A stretch of DNA of 64,000 bases from Bacteroidota bacterium (GCA_018267825.1 JAFDXR010000008.1:62001-126000), one strand, 5' to 3'. Counted from the first letter of the stretch, positions 24,588 through 33,305 are shown. The notes: generated by a model from the sequence alone, not told the origin. Program-made: numbers and translations.

Positions 24588-25033
24588 TATGCAGCGTTGC
24601 CTAAATCGGGTTCATACTCCTTCAACCATTTCTTCACATCAAAGCAAGGGCAAGCTTTGTGTACATCCGGAAAGTCTCGGTGTCCCAACACTTCTGCTTG
24701 AGGATATTTCTCAGTAAGAGAAACTATCAAATCAAACATGGAATGTTTTTGAGCATCGCTTCTGTTGTCAACAGGTTTGTTGTCTTTATCCACGCCACCG
24801 ATGTAAGCGATATTGATGCAGTTCGAGTTGTGTAAATAAACTCCGTTGCTGTTTTTACTTTCATCTAACAACTGAATTAAAGTTCCTTGGCGTTGGATTA
24901 GGTAATGGTATCCGGGAGTATCTCCCCATCCACGTTGCTCTTTCCAAAAGCGTTTGATTGACTCCACAGTTGTTGTTGGAGGAGTGGCTGTGCAATGAAC
25001 CACGATATATTTTATGTTTCTAAGATTTTTCAT
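24587..25033 (-). CDS. N-acetylmuramoyl-L-alanine amidase (Amidase_2 family)
   Basis: A 148-residue enzyme of T7-lysozyme type. IKYIVVHCTATPPTT gives the first zinc His, GYHYLIQRQGTLIQLL the core strand, VLGHRDFPDVHKACPCFDV the second His and the zinc Cys. It cuts the amide between muramic acid and the stem peptide. There is no signal sequence, so release through a holin is expected. It overlaps the neighbouring genes at both ends, which marks it as part of the lysis block. Confidence 0.88.
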   Translation of the reverse strand: MKNLRNIKYIVVHCTATPPTTTVESIKRFWKEQRGWGDTPGYHYLIQRQGTLIQLLDESKNSNGVYLHNSNCINIAYIGGVDKDNKPVDNRSDAQKHSMFDLIVSLTEKYPQAEVLGHRDFPDVHKACPCFDVKKWLKEYEPDLGNAA

Positions 25034-25634
25034 TTTTAAATTCTTTTACTGATTTAACTTGTTCTTTTCTTACCCTGAATAGTTCCGTGCTGTTTTTAGG
25101 AATGAAATAAATCCAACCTTGATGCGTGAACTCTTTAACTCCAAGAATGATGTGTTTGGGAATTTTCATTTTGAGTTTACCTTCTACTTTGAAGATCTCG
25201 CACTCTTCGATGGAGATCACTTCTTCTCCGTATTTGATTAAGCCACTTAAACCGCTACCTACAATTTTGCTATAGTTTGCTTCGTTGATTGTGGTCGGCA
25301 TTTTTGCTTTTACTAATGCTGCTTCCACTTCTTTTCCGAACATTCCATCCACTCCATATTTTGGCAGTATGCCTGCACCGTATTTTTTTACTAATGCATT
25401 TTGCAAGAGTGTTACCCGGTTTCCTTTACTTCCTCTCTTCAATGGAAAGTCATCGTTTCTTGAGGCAGCAGTTGTTGTACTTGCAGTTTCTGTTAGGGAA
25501 CTTGTATCCTCTTCCTGATTTGCTTTCTTTTTGTTTTTCCAATAGTTCCATCCCAAGAAACCTGCGACTCCAGTTCCTAATACGCCAAGTCCAATCAGGA
25601 TTGTTCTTCTTTTATTGTGTGTTTTGTTTTCCAT
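25020..25634 (-). CDS. Membrane-anchored peptidoglycan-binding protein
   Basis: Starting at the Met at 25634 (one-base TAATG overlap) the protein has 204 residues. After a basic N-terminus comes one transmembrane segment (TILIGLGVLGTGVAGFLGW). A PG_binding_1-type helical domain follows, with LKRGSKGNRVTLLQNALV and YGVDGMFGKEVEAALVKA (about residues 60-115), then a beta-rich C-terminus. It may be a virion membrane protein that contacts the cell wall at entry. The membrane anchor plus wall-binding domain fits a membrane-containing virus. Confidence 0.7.
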   Translation of the reverse strand: MENKTHNKRRTILIGLGVLGTGVAGFLGWNYWKNKKKANQEEDTSSLTETASTTTAASRNDDFPLKRGSKGNRVTLLQNALVKKYGAGILPKYGVDGMFGKEVEAALVKAKMPTTINEANYSKIVGSGLSGLIKYGEEVISIEECEIFKVEGKLKMKIPKHIILGVKEFTHQGWIYFIPKNSTELFRVRKEQVKSVKEFKNEKS

Positions 25635-26311
25635 TATCCCTTTGGTTTTGATAGTATTATTTTCATGTAGTCGTTTATTTCCCACATCTCCAATTCTCCT
25701 TTTAAGTCGCTTGTCAAATCACTTCCATAAAGCTTTTTATAAGCGACTCCGGTTGCTATGAATGCCTTTTGTGTTGGCAGTTCATTGAATACAGCTTTGA
25801 TGGCATCTTCATCTGTACCGGGTAAAAAGCCGTAGCTTTTGTCAAAGGCAGCTTTTAATCGCTTTGCCCAACCCACATAGCTGTAACCTGTTATTTGAGG
25901 TTTACCGCCTGTTTTATCCGGTTTCTGACCGATGATTTGCAGCATCTCATTGTACTCGGTCGTTTGTAACTCATCGCTCATATCGGTGATGAGATTTGAG
26001 TTGTAGAGTTTTTTGTAGGACTCTTGAACTTTGGCAAAAACTTGTTTGCTCGGAATGTCTCGCAACGTGCTTCTTAACTTTTCGGTATCCGTTCCCCACC
26101 ATCCATCATTTTCAAATGCCATCTTTATTTGTTTGGCATAGGTTGCCGGAGTACCATCTTCAAAAGATTTTTTCTCTTCACGGTTAGCGACACTCTTCAA
26201 AACAAGTTTTCTCCCAAAGAAAACACCACCTCCCACGATCCCTAATCCAATCAGGGAGTAAAGGATTTTCTCCTTCAGGGTTAAATCATTATTGGTGGTA
26301 TCTTTTTTCAT
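25634..26311 (-). CDS. Membrane-anchored protein with two annexin-like repeats
   Basis: A 225-residue protein. An N-terminal helix (ILYSLIGLGIVGGGVFFG) is followed by two related units, about residues 52-125 and 140-222. Each has an Ala-Lys-x-hydrophobic helix, a GTD motif (GWWGTDTEKLRSTL and LPGTDEDAIKAVF), a YKKLYxSxL helix and a xxELxxxE end. This is the annexin repeat pattern (type II GxGT loop and helix layout), which binds Ca2+ and acidic lipids in eukaryotes. A membrane-binding or membrane-shaping role in a viral particle is possible. Confidence in the fold is fair; in calcium binding it is low. Confidence 0.65.
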   Translation of the reverse strand: MKKDTTNNDLTLKEKILYSLIGLGIVGGGVFFGRKLVLKSVANREEKKSFEDGTPATYAKQIKMAFENDGWWGTDTEKLRSTLRDIPSKQVFAKVQESYKKLYNSNLITDMSDELQTTEYNEMLQIIGQKPDKTGGKPQITGYSYVGWAKRLKAAFDKSYGFLPGTDEDAIKAVFNELPTQKAFIATGVAYKKLYGSDLTSDLKGELEMWEINDYMKIILSKPKG

Positions 26312-26312
26312 T

Positions 26313-26495
26313 TTAAACTCCTAATGCTTTTTTCGCTAATGCGGTTTTTACAGGATCATTTTGCACGATGTCGGCAAGCTTCACGATTTCTTTTGTGTTT
26401 AACTTTTTTGCAATCGTAGTTAATGCTTTCATTTTTGAGTCGGCTTCTGCTTCAGTAGCCGCTTCAAGGGTTATGTCGTAACTAAACTTTTTCAT
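26313..26495 (-). CDS. 60-aa small protein of the virus-like module
   Basis: A short helical protein (MKKFSYDITLEAATEAEADS, Ala/Lys-rich thereafter). It fits snugly between neighbours with one-base gaps. No membrane segment. Likely a minor structural or scaffold protein by position. Confidence 0.6.
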   Translation of the reverse strand: MKKFSYDITLEAATEAEADSKMKALTTIAKKLNTKEIVKLADIVQNDPVKTALAKKALGV

Positions 26496-26496
26496 T

Positions 26497-27360
26497 TTAC
26501 TTTTTGATTTCTAATAGTTCAAATACTGTTTCAATGTTCTTTGGTGTTTCTACAAAGGATTGTAGGATGAGCATAATCTTGTCGAGTTGTTCCTGATTGA
26601 AATGCGTCTCCAATTGTTTTAAGAAACCAAGCTGCGCTTTTACTTCTTCAGACAGACCATCTTCGGCAGGTGTTTTCTTTTTGAACACCACTTCGTTTTC
26701 TACTACTTCTGCTGTTGCGTTTTCAGTCGTTGCTTCGGTTGCAATCAATCCGGCAAGTGCATCTCCTCCGGGTAATTTGGCAACCCAATGCGGATTACGT
26801 TTAACCATTCCCTCAACAATTACAGAGGCTACATCGCCTAGGTTTACATCACCCCAATGCAATTTTTTGCTCTTGTATTGGCTGAGTTGTTTTTCTAAAT
26901 CTTCGATGTACTCTTCCGCATCTGCTAAGTCTTTTTTACAAGTTTCAAACTCTCGTTTAACTTGTTCGTTGTGCCAGCGTTCTCTCTCTTGAGCCAAGGC
27001 AGCAGTTAATCGCTCGTTGATTTTGTTTTCCAACTCGATACCTGACAATCCTTGCGGTTGTTGTGGAGCAGGGATATGTTCGGTATGTTCAACTGGCTTT
27101 TTCTTTTCAATAAAGAAGATGAACTGTGTATAGCGGTTTGAGTTTTCGGTGTTGTACACAAATACTTTTACCGTTTCAGTTGTATCTTCTAGATAAGCCT
27201 TATGGTCATCCATCTGCTCAATCTTATTGGTGCGTGGTACAACTTTTACATCGTTCACATACACTTCAAAATGTTTCTCTTCGCCTTTGGTAGCCATGTC
27301 GTGAAGCCACATTTTAAATTGCGATAGCTTCACATCGTTATATGGATTTGTTTGTTGCAT
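26497..27360 (-). CDS. Coiled-coil structural protein
   Basis: A 287-residue protein with a beta-rich N-terminal domain (FEVYVNDVKVVPRT, YTQFIFFIEKKK, about residues 1-90). A long coiled coil follows (NERLTAALAQERERW to LEDLEKQL, about 110-165), then a C-terminal helical part. Its ATG overlaps the stop of the preceding gene. It could be a scaffold or a spike/vertex protein. No known family. Confidence 0.6.
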   Translation of the reverse strand: MQQTNPYNDVKLSQFKMWLHDMATKGEEKHFEVYVNDVKVVPRTNKIEQMDDHKAYLEDTTETVKVFVYNTENSNRYTQFIFFIEKKKPVEHTEHIPAPQQPQGLSGIELENKINERLTAALAQERERWHNEQVKREFETCKKDLADAEEYIEDLEKQLSQYKSKKLHWGDVNLGDVASVIVEGMVKRNPHWVAKLPGGDALAGLIATEATTENATAEVVENEVVFKKKTPAEDGLSEEVKAQLGFLKQLETHFNQEQLDKIMLILQSFVETPKNIETVFELLEIKK

Positions 27361-27692
27361 TATCTTTTCTTTTTTATTTTGTGTTTTGGTATTACTTGAA
27401 TAAATCGCAAATGATTAATACCGGATAAATAATTTGTGATCTGTATTTTACTTTGGTGTTCGTATTGCATTTCATTGGTACTGCTTTCACTCAAGTCGAA
27501 TATTCCTGTTTCACTTTCCACTCTCACGTTTTCAGCTTCTTCAACGAGGTAATAGAATTGGTTAAAGGCATCAATGATTTGCTCTTCGTTTGGCTGTAAG
27601 ACCAAGTGTCGGAATCGGATAAAGTAATCTGCCTTGTATCCTAACTCCTGCATCCTTCGTGGGATGTATTCTAAAGCGAGATTTATTGTCAT
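27360..27692 (-). CDS. Hypothetical 110-aa virus-module protein
   Basis: A 110-residue mixed alpha/beta protein with LVLQPNEEQIIDAFNQFYYL and a beta-rich C-terminus ending in a basic tail (KHKIKKKR). It is closely spaced with both neighbours. I recognise no family. Small beta-rich proteins beside a capsid candidate could be capsid-associated. Confidence 0.55.
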   Translation of the reverse strand: MTINLALEYIPRRMQELGYKADYFIRFRHLVLQPNEEQIIDAFNQFYYLVEEAENVRVESETGIFDLSESSTNEMQYEHQSKIQITNYLSGINHLRFIQVIPKHKIKKKR

Positions 27693-27695
27693 TTT

Positions 27696-28247
27696 CTATT
27701 CCTCCACATTAATCCATACATAGATGGTTACTTCGTAATTGATATCTGTTTTTTGCGTTTTGCCAATGGCATCTAAATACCATCCCTGAACAATTGTTGA
27801 CTCGGCATCCACTTTCACAATCTCTTCTGTTCTTTTATTGCCGTGTGTAAAATCATTTACAGGGAATCCGGATTGAGAGAAATCACCAAGACCAATATTG
27901 CTGTCGTTCAACAAAACATCCGCTGCATAAAACCAATTCGACTCTTCACTACTTTGTAATTTCAACTCTCCAACTAATTGGTTTCTTTTAAAGAATGTTT
28001 TTCCTCTTTCTTTTACTTCAACATATTCTGCCATTGGGTAAGTTGCTTCAGTTGTTACAACTTCACTTTGAACAGCAGCCTTTGGTATAGCTTCCACAGC
28101 TTTGGTATCTGCCTTGCTTACTAATCTTCCTCCATACTCAATACCAATGATGTGCTTTGTGTCGTTCGGAAGTTTTATTTGAAAGTGCTTCCGTTCTCCT
28201 TGACGCTTGATATTGATCTTAGTGATTATAACTCCTTCCTTCATCAT
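27696..28247 (-). CDS. Beta-rich virus-module protein
   Basis: A 183-residue protein of alternating strands (MMKEGVIITKINIKRQGERK, FQIKLPNDTKHIIGIEYGG, EVTIYVWINVEE). It overlaps the upstream gene by 4 nt. The fold looks like a jelly-roll or beta sandwich, but I cannot prove it. It is one of three adjacent beta-rich genes that together could form the capsid shell and its accessory proteins. Confidence 0.55.
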   Translation of the reverse strand: MMKEGVIITKINIKRQGERKHFQIKLPNDTKHIIGIEYGGRLVSKADTKAVEAIPKAAVQSEVVTTEATYPMAEYVEVKERGKTFFKRNQLVGELKLQSSEESNWFYAADVLLNDSNIGLGDFSQSGFPVNDFTHGNKRTEEIVKVDAESTIVQGWYLDAIGKTQKTDINYEVTIYVWINVEE

Positions 28248-28627
28248 AACTCATCCTCCATTTCACAGTCTAAATACAAACTCACTCGGTAGGGTTCAAA
28301 TCGGGTTCTGCCATCGTCCAAATCTTTGTAAGTGATTTGAACTCTTCCGTTGCCCGGTGCAACGCCTCCCAAATCATAGTAGCGTTGTTTGGGTGCTACA
28401 TTGATTCCTGACATCAACAACTTACTCTCGTAGTTTTCCGGAAAGAATTCCTCCTTGTTGATTTCGATTTTTTGTGTGCCTCTGTAATACAGTAAATCGT
28501 CCTTATCCGATGTAACCAACACACCATGCACTTTCACAATATTCTTGTCGAGTTCAAAGGTGTCACTCACAGTAGAGTTAGCCTGAGTAATCTTTATGTC
28601 AAATCTTTTCTTCGTTGCTTTTAACAT
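28244..28627 (-). CDS. Beta-rich virus-module protein (small capsid candidate)
   Basis: A 127-residue protein with a pattern seen in tailless-phage structural proteins: VKVHGVLVTSDKDDLLYY, QKIEINKEEFFPENYESKLL and NVAPKQRYYDLGG. A stranded core with an external loop fits a jelly roll. It sits between the capsid candidate and the 183-aa gene, with ATGA overlap at its 3' end. Confidence 0.55.
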   Translation of the reverse strand: MLKATKKRFDIKITQANSTVSDTFELDKNIVKVHGVLVTSDKDDLLYYRGTQKIEINKEEFFPENYESKLLMSGINVAPKQRYYDLGGVAPGNGRVQITYKDLDDGRTRFEPYRVSLYLDCEMEDEL

Positions 28628-28679
28628 GGTATTGTTTTTTAAAAGCCGGGAGATTGCTCTCCCGACTATTGGTTAATGA

Positions 28680-29399
28680 TTAAGGAGTTGTGATTGTTCC
28701 GTGTAAACCAACATACAATTGTGTCTTTGGATCAAGTCCTTCCATTGAGCCAAGGTCAACTGTAAACTCAACCAAGATGTCATCATGAATTAAGCGTGGG
28801 TTCGCTAATTTGTAATAACCTAATGGCAGGTTGTGCATGTTGCTTGTTTTGAAAGCTGCGATGCTTGTTTCAGGGATGATCACTTTTTTATTGGCTTTCA
28901 AACTGAACTCTCCGCTTGCGATTGAAGGGAAGTCCTCCAATTGACCAAACTTCGATCCCATTACTTTATCCGGTGTTCCATCAGCAGGAATGGATGCCAA
29001 TAAGAAGATACCGCTAACCAATAAGGCTTGGTTCTTTGGCAACTTCGCATTGCTGATGTTTCTCAAACCAACTTCTTTTACATCTTGTGTTTCAAACAAC
29101 TTAATTGTTTTTGAATTCACAGGTTTGATGGAGTAGATGATGGTATCTGCTAATCGCAATTCTCCTTTTGCTAATGCACTCTTGATGTGAGCAGGTAACT
29201 CACGGAAATGTTTTTCCATTTCTGCACGAGAGCCTTTGCTCACTACTCCTGGACTCGCCAATTTGTTAATGGTTCTTTGACGAGCAATCGGATTCATTCT
29301 GCGTAATGCCCCCAACAGTTCTTCTCCTTCTGCACCATCTAATCCTAGTAATGCTCCAGCATTGTTGTACTCTTCTGTTCCGTCTAATAATTCTAACAT
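28680..29399 (-). CDS. Candidate major capsid protein
   Basis: A 239-residue protein. An acidic helical N-terminus (GLDGAEGEELLGALRRMNPI) is followed from about residue 85 by a beta-rich domain (ELRLADTIIYSIKPVNSKTI, LVEFTVDLGSMEGLDPKTQL, LYVGLHGTITTP). It is the gene with the fullest 5' spacing in the block (63 nt before the next start, 53 nt after). This is often true of abundant capsid genes. It is not HK97-like as far as I can see. At this size a single jelly roll, or a short double jelly roll, is possible. Assignment is by position and composition only. Confidence 0.45.
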   Translation of the reverse strand: MLELLDGTEEYNNAGALLGLDGAEGEELLGALRRMNPIARQRTINKLASPGVVSKGSRAEMEKHFRELPAHIKSALAKGELRLADTIIYSIKPVNSKTIKLFETQDVKEVGLRNISNAKLPKNQALLVSGIFLLASIPADGTPDKVMGSKFGQLEDFPSIASGEFSLKANKKVIIPETSIAAFKTSNMHNLPLGYYKLANPRLIHDDILVEFTVDLGSMEGLDPKTQLYVGLHGTITTP

Positions 29400-29462
29400 G
29401 ATTTTTTGTTTTTAAAATTTAACTTCTGTTTATTTTTTTGTGTGATGGATGTTTGATTTTGT

Positions 29463-30050
29463 TTAGTAGATTTTTTCTGATGGTTCTACCATTTCCATTT
29501 CTCCGTTTAGTCCGTTGGTGGCGTGGTTCTGAATCTGCTCGTGGAATTTATCCAAGGCACTCATATCCAATTCGCCCATTGACTCTTCGCTATTCGGATA
29601 CACGAAGTATTGCACTTGACCTAGTCCGTTGGTTCCGTTCTCTTCGGTCTTTGGAGCTTTTGCTTTCAGCACCTTGTCAAGGAAGACTCTCTTTTTCATA
29701 TCATCTTTCAATGCAAGTAATCTTTCCTTAACTCCTTCTAATCCCTCGGCAGGCTTTCCGTTCATGCCGGATACTGTTTGATAAGTACCCGAAGCCATCA
29801 TTCCTAATCCGAGTGCTGATGCCAATCTGCTTTTAGCGAAGTGACCAACTCCTGAAACTGCTGCTCCAACAAGGAAGGACAATCGCCCTAATGCAGCACC
29901 TGCCACTCCGCCACCAATCACTCCAACCACGATGTCTTTTCCCAACTCGGTTGCCGCATCCTTCATTTTCTCTCCGGTGCTTGCATCGCCTGTTCCGCTA
30001 AGTGCTTTTTTCTGCGCTGCTTTTTGATAACTGTTTTTACTCTTTGCCAT
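29463..30050 (-). CDS. Gly/Ala-rich membrane protein of the virus-like module
   Basis: A 195-residue protein. A basic N-terminus precedes a long Gly/Ala hydrophobic region (DIVVGVIGGGVAGAALGRLS to LASALGLGMMASG, about residues 40-95) and a polar C-terminus. It could insert in the internal membrane of a virion or act in genome delivery. No named family. Confidence 0.6.
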   Translation of the reverse strand: MAKSKNSYQKAAQKKALSGTGDASTGEKMKDAATELGKDIVVGVIGGGVAGAALGRLSFLVGAAVSGVGHFAKSRLASALGLGMMASGTYQTVSGMNGKPAEGLEGVKERLLALKDDMKKRVFLDKVLKAKAPKTEENGTNGLGQVQYFVYPNSEESMGELDMSALDKFHEQIQNHATNGLNGEMEMVEPSEKIY

Positions 30051-30081
30051 TTCTCTTTTCTTTAATCGTTTGTTTCTGTTT

Positions 30082-31719
30082 TTACATGTATGCTACTGCT
30101 TGCTTTTTCTTCTTGCCCTTACGTCCTCCTTTCTTTTTTTTCTTTCTGTGATTTACTCCTGTTAAAGCAGGTTGTGGTGCAGGTGGTTTTGGTTTATTCA
30201 TCATCTTTACTCCGAGAAAAACCAATCCTAATCCTGTTAATCCAATTGCTGTTGGCTTAATCCATTTTTTGTTCTTGTCCCAAAAGCCTTGTGGTTTGTC
30301 AGGATCAGAAGTGTCGCTGCTATCGGATGAACCACCGCTTGTTTTCATTAATGCTTTTTTGTTGCCTGAATCATCTGAACTGTTTGATGTAGTTGAACTA
30401 CCATCATCGCTGTTTGTAATTTTTACATTCCCTGCATTTTGAGAAACCTCTGCTGTGGATGTTCCATCGCCCGGTGTTGATTCAGGATTTTCAAAGTCTG
30501 CTCCCTCTTTACTTTTTTTAGGGAACATGTTTCCGATGCCTTTTAGTAATCCTGCAATCGCTCCGATGATACCTGTTGCTGCTGTTATTGAAGCTGCTGC
30601 TGCGGTTGCTGAACCTAGTTCTCCAAAGCCTTCACTCTCGTACATTTCAACTCCTAACAAAGTGCTTGATGGTGTATTCTCATCCATGCCACTCATGTCA
30701 TCGATAATGTATCCGAGTCCGTTTACATCGTGCTTGCCTTTTGAATTTCCTTTTCCGGTTAGAATTGCTTTTTTCAAATTCTCAGGCTTACCACCGGCAT
30801 CGTAAAAAATCTTTTCTAATTTTTCTTTTATCTTTCTCAGTTTGGAAAACTTCTCCATATCCATTTCTTTTTTTCGTGCATCATCTTCACTCAAGTATGC
30901 ATACTTGAGGCGTTGAGCAACTTTGAAGAGATTAAGTTTCATACTGATTAAAACTCCTTCACGGATCAATGTTGTAGCAGGGTTCAATCGGTTTGTGATA
31001 TGCAGACCTTTATGCAAAAGGTTTTTTAACTTTCCTTTCTTTGATGTATCGCCTTCACTTCCCGGTGGCTGACTCATTTTTTTGAAGAGTTTAATTTTAC
31101 CGAGGTCGCCACCTTCTAACTCTTCCCAACCCATTAGGTCTTGCACATCTACGCTGTTTGTGCTGGGTACGCCATTTAAATATTCTAATTCCATTTTTGT
31201 GTCTTGTTTTTCTGTGTATGGTTCTTCGTAATTGAATCGGTCTACCACACAATCGACCGTGATGTAATTTCCTCCTGTTGTCGGCACTATTGGATAGATG
31301 TGCTGAAAGTGATCTTGGCTGTATTTTGTGATTCGCAGTTTGTGCTTTATTTTTAAGTTGCTCAATATGCTGCTGATAAACACCGTGTAACAATCGCAAT
31401 CTATCCCATGAAACCTGTCGTGCCATCCTCTTGCCGGGCTTCTGATTTGTTCTTTACCATCTTCATCTTTTTTGTAAGCGATGTGGTTGTAAACAAATTC
31501 CCAAATGTTCTTGCAGGTTTCGTACACATTATTTCCTTTCAGTAGTGGTGCTAACTTTGAAGTTTGAGACAAAGTTTCTCGCACTACTTGTGGAATGAAT
31601 CGGACTGTGTCATTTACCGTTGCGCCTTTTTTAATTGTTGGATCAAGGAATAATGGTTTTGGAAACAAATGCTCAAACTCTTCTCCGCTTTTTATTTTCC
31701 TTTTTTTATTTGCCTCCAT
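30082..31719 (-). CDS. Transglutaminase-like protein with membrane and Lys-rich tail
   Basis: A 545-residue protein. Residues about 60-190 hold a transglutaminase-like (papain-fold) core with Cys in HGIDCDCYTVFISSI, His in DHFQHIYPIV and Asp in ITVDCVVDRF. A hydrophobic Gly/Ala segment lies near residue 375 and a Ser/Asp-rich linker near 430. A membrane helix (PTAIGLTGLGLVFLGVKMM) precedes an extremely Lys-rich end (RKKKKKGGRKGKKKK). Such enzymes cross-link or cleave proteins. In a phage it may mature the capsid or open the wall. Its start overlaps the upstream gene by 14 nt. Confidence 0.68.
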   Translation of the reverse strand: MEANKKRKIKSGEEFEHLFPKPLFLDPTIKKGATVNDTVRFIPQVVRETLSQTSKLAPLLKGNNVYETCKNIWEFVYNHIAYKKDEDGKEQIRSPARGWHDRFHGIDCDCYTVFISSILSNLKIKHKLRITKYSQDHFQHIYPIVPTTGGNYITVDCVVDRFNYEEPYTEKQDTKMELEYLNGVPSTNSVDVQDLMGWEELEGGDLGKIKLFKKMSQPPGSEGDTSKKGKLKNLLHKGLHITNRLNPATTLIREGVLISMKLNLFKVAQRLKYAYLSEDDARKKEMDMEKFSKLRKIKEKLEKIFYDAGGKPENLKKAILTGKGNSKGKHDVNGLGYIIDDMSGMDENTPSSTLLGVEMYESEGFGELGSATAAAASITAATGIIGAIAGLLKGIGNMFPKKSKEGADFENPESTPGDGTSTAEVSQNAGNVKITNSDDGSSTTSNSSDDSGNKKALMKTSGGSSDSSDTSDPDKPQGFWDKNKKWIKPTAIGLTGLGLVFLGVKMMNKPKPPAPQPALTGVNHRKKKKKGGRKGKKKKQAVAYM

Positions 31720-32206
31720 TTTGCGCTCCGATTAATTGTACTTCATCTGTTTTTTCATAAGGAACTTTTTTAATTCCCAAATCAATTGTTGTCATGGTCG
31801 TTACACCAATCATAAAGGCTTCTCCTTGTTGTACTGCTTGCAGTAAGCTTTTGGCAGTAGAGAGGAGGCTGAACATTGGAACACGAATCATTATCGCTTC
31901 AAACTTTGCCTCACCGAATGCAGGAAGTGCGATGTCCTGATTGACCGACTGCGAGCTTCCGATGCTGCTTCCCTTAATCAATAGTTTGATGAAAGGGAAC
32001 TTGAGTTTTAAACTCGTGCGAGTTGGATTTTTCAATTGCACATCTACTCTCAACACCAACCCTTGCAAATCCAACTTGTGCAGCTTAACTGTTGGAACTA
32101 CTTCCAAGTTAACCGAGGTCTTATTTAATCTCCACAGATATGTTCCACCTGCTACCAAGCCTCCTCCTATGCCTAGACCCAACAATATTTTTTTAATGCT
32201 TGCCAT
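31706..32206 (-). CDS. LEA14/WHy-like beta protein with N-terminal anchor
   Basis: A 166-residue protein. One N-terminal membrane helix (ILLGLGIGGGLVAGGTYLW) precedes a beta-sandwich of LEA14/WHy type: LQGLVLRVDVQLKNPTRTSL (with the Asn-Pro of the family), KFPFIKLLIKGSSIGSS and PAFGEAKFEAIMIRVP. WHy domains occur in stress and membrane proteins. In this gene block it is probably a structural protein facing the lipid layer. Confidence 0.7.
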   Translation of the reverse strand: MASIKKILLGLGIGGGLVAGGTYLWRLNKTSVNLEVVPTVKLHKLDLQGLVLRVDVQLKNPTRTSLKLKFPFIKLLIKGSSIGSSQSVNQDIALPAFGEAKFEAIMIRVPMFSLLSTAKSLLQAVQQGEAFMIGVTTMTTIDLGIKKVPYEKTDEVQLIGAQNGGK

Positions 32207-32401
32207 TTACTTCTTCTTGATCTTGTTACTTAAATACTCTCCGCCCACTTTAAAAGCCATCCATATTGCACCACCTACAAAGGCTTTTATCGCATAATCA
32301 GCAAGACCGGAGTAGTCAATGTTTGCAAACAGGATGCTTGCTGTTAAAAGCATATTACCTGTTCCATCTTGCGTTTGGTGGTTGTGTTTAATTTCTGACA
32401 T
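32207..32401 (-). CDS. Small membrane protein at the head of the virus-like operon
   Basis: From the Met at 32401 the protein has 64 residues (MSEIKHNHQTQDGTGNMLLT), with two hydrophobic stretches and a Lys-rich end. This start is preferred because it gives a 40-nt spacing to the promoter-like motif at 32441-32454. It may be a virion or holin-type membrane protein. Confidence 0.55.
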   Translation of the reverse strand: MSEIKHNHQTQDGTGNMLLTASILFANIDYSGLADYAIKAFVGGAIWMAFKVGGEYLSNKIKKK

Positions 32402-32440
32402 TGTTTTTTCTTTTGTTGTTAGTATTTCATCCATCACGAG

Positions 32441-32454
32441 TACAAAGGTGCAGC
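32441..32454 (-). promoter_or_regulatory. Copy A of a shared promoter-like motif
   Basis: On the minus strand GCTGCACCTTTGTA contains the CACCTTTG form of a -7 box. The identical 14-mer occurs at 33354-33367, again 40-50 nt before a gene start. It is likely the operon promoter. Confidence 0.5.
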
Positions 32455-32532
32455 GGTGGTCTGAGTCGTTTTCTGCTTATGGCTTTAGGTTTTATTTTGC
32501 TTTAAGAGATTTTAAACTGTTTGTTTTTGTTT

Positions 32533-32742
32533 TCAATAAAAAATTGTCTTTGGCATTCCGAACTCTTCAAAAATTATTTCCACTTGTTTAACTGAAAAGT
32601 ATTGTCCGTTACGTTTACCAAGCTTCTCGCTGATTCCCTTAACCCACTTATTAAATGTGGGATGGCTCACTTGATAAAATCTCGCCAATTCATTGGGCAT
32701 GTAAGGCTTTATATCGATTGATTTTTTTTCTGATTGTTGCAT
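32533..32742 (-). CDS. Small HTH-like protein (DUF4248-type)
   Basis: A 69-residue protein with ELARFYQVSHPTFNKWVKGI (a helix-turn-helix look) and a winged end FSVKQVEIIFEEFG. A paralogue lies at 33734-33937 with the same layout. These small DNA-binding proteins are frequent in Bacteroidota mobile elements and probably regulate the operon. Confidence 0.65.
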   Translation of the reverse strand: MQQSEKKSIDIKPYMPNELARFYQVSHPTFNKWVKGISEKLGKRNGQYFSVKQVEIIFEEFGMPKTIFY

Positions 32743-32753
32743 AGTTTTATTTG

Positions 32754-33305
32754 TTAATTATTGATTTGAAAATTGATTACTGTGTTGTTGAACATTTGAA
32801 GAAGATCGAATTGCTTTTGTGCAATTAGTTTTTTGCGAACAGCTACAATAGTTTTGATTGTTGGTTCTTGCAGATATTTGGTAATTGATTTTGCAAGTAG
32901 TGTAATTCCTTTGTTGTATTCAGGTACACTTATGCGTTGCAAACACACTTCTTGATACCAACCTTCTGTTCCTGCTAATCCTTTATGGTAATTGATGTTT
33001 AACCAATCGATTGGTTTTGATAAATAGCGTCCACGTTTTCTGTTTACATAACGCTTTGCTAAACACACTCGCTCGATAATTTCTTCAAAAACTTTTGTTG
33101 GATTTTTTGCAGTATTGTAATGTTCTGCGATTAAGTTTTGAAATTGAGTTTCTTCTTTATTTGTAAACTCATTATTGCACCATAATGCTGCGTGAATAAA
33201 AATCCAAGTGTTTTCAACGGTGTTGTTTTTTGGACTTGATTTACCACCTTTTATTACTCTTAAATAAGGTGCTGATGTAGTTTTGATTTTTCTTACTGCT
33301 GTCAT
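32754..33305 (-). CDS. Hypothetical 183-aa protein near the virus-like operon
   Basis: A helical protein. The basic N-terminus (RKIKTTSAPYLRVIKGGK) is followed by ENTWIFIHAALWCNNEF and RYVNRKRGRYLSKPIDWLNI. The RGRY-rich part suggests nucleic-acid binding. It precedes the HTH gene by 11 nt. It may be a replication or regulatory protein; no family recognised. Confidence 0.55.
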   Translation of the reverse strand: MTAVRKIKTTSAPYLRVIKGGKSSPKNNTVENTWIFIHAALWCNNEFTNKEETQFQNLIAEHYNTAKNPTKVFEEIIERVCLAKRYVNRKRGRYLSKPIDWLNINYHKGLAGTEGWYQEVCLQRISVPEYNKGITLLAKSITKYLQEPTIKTIVAVRKKLIAQKQFDLLQMFNNTVINFQINN

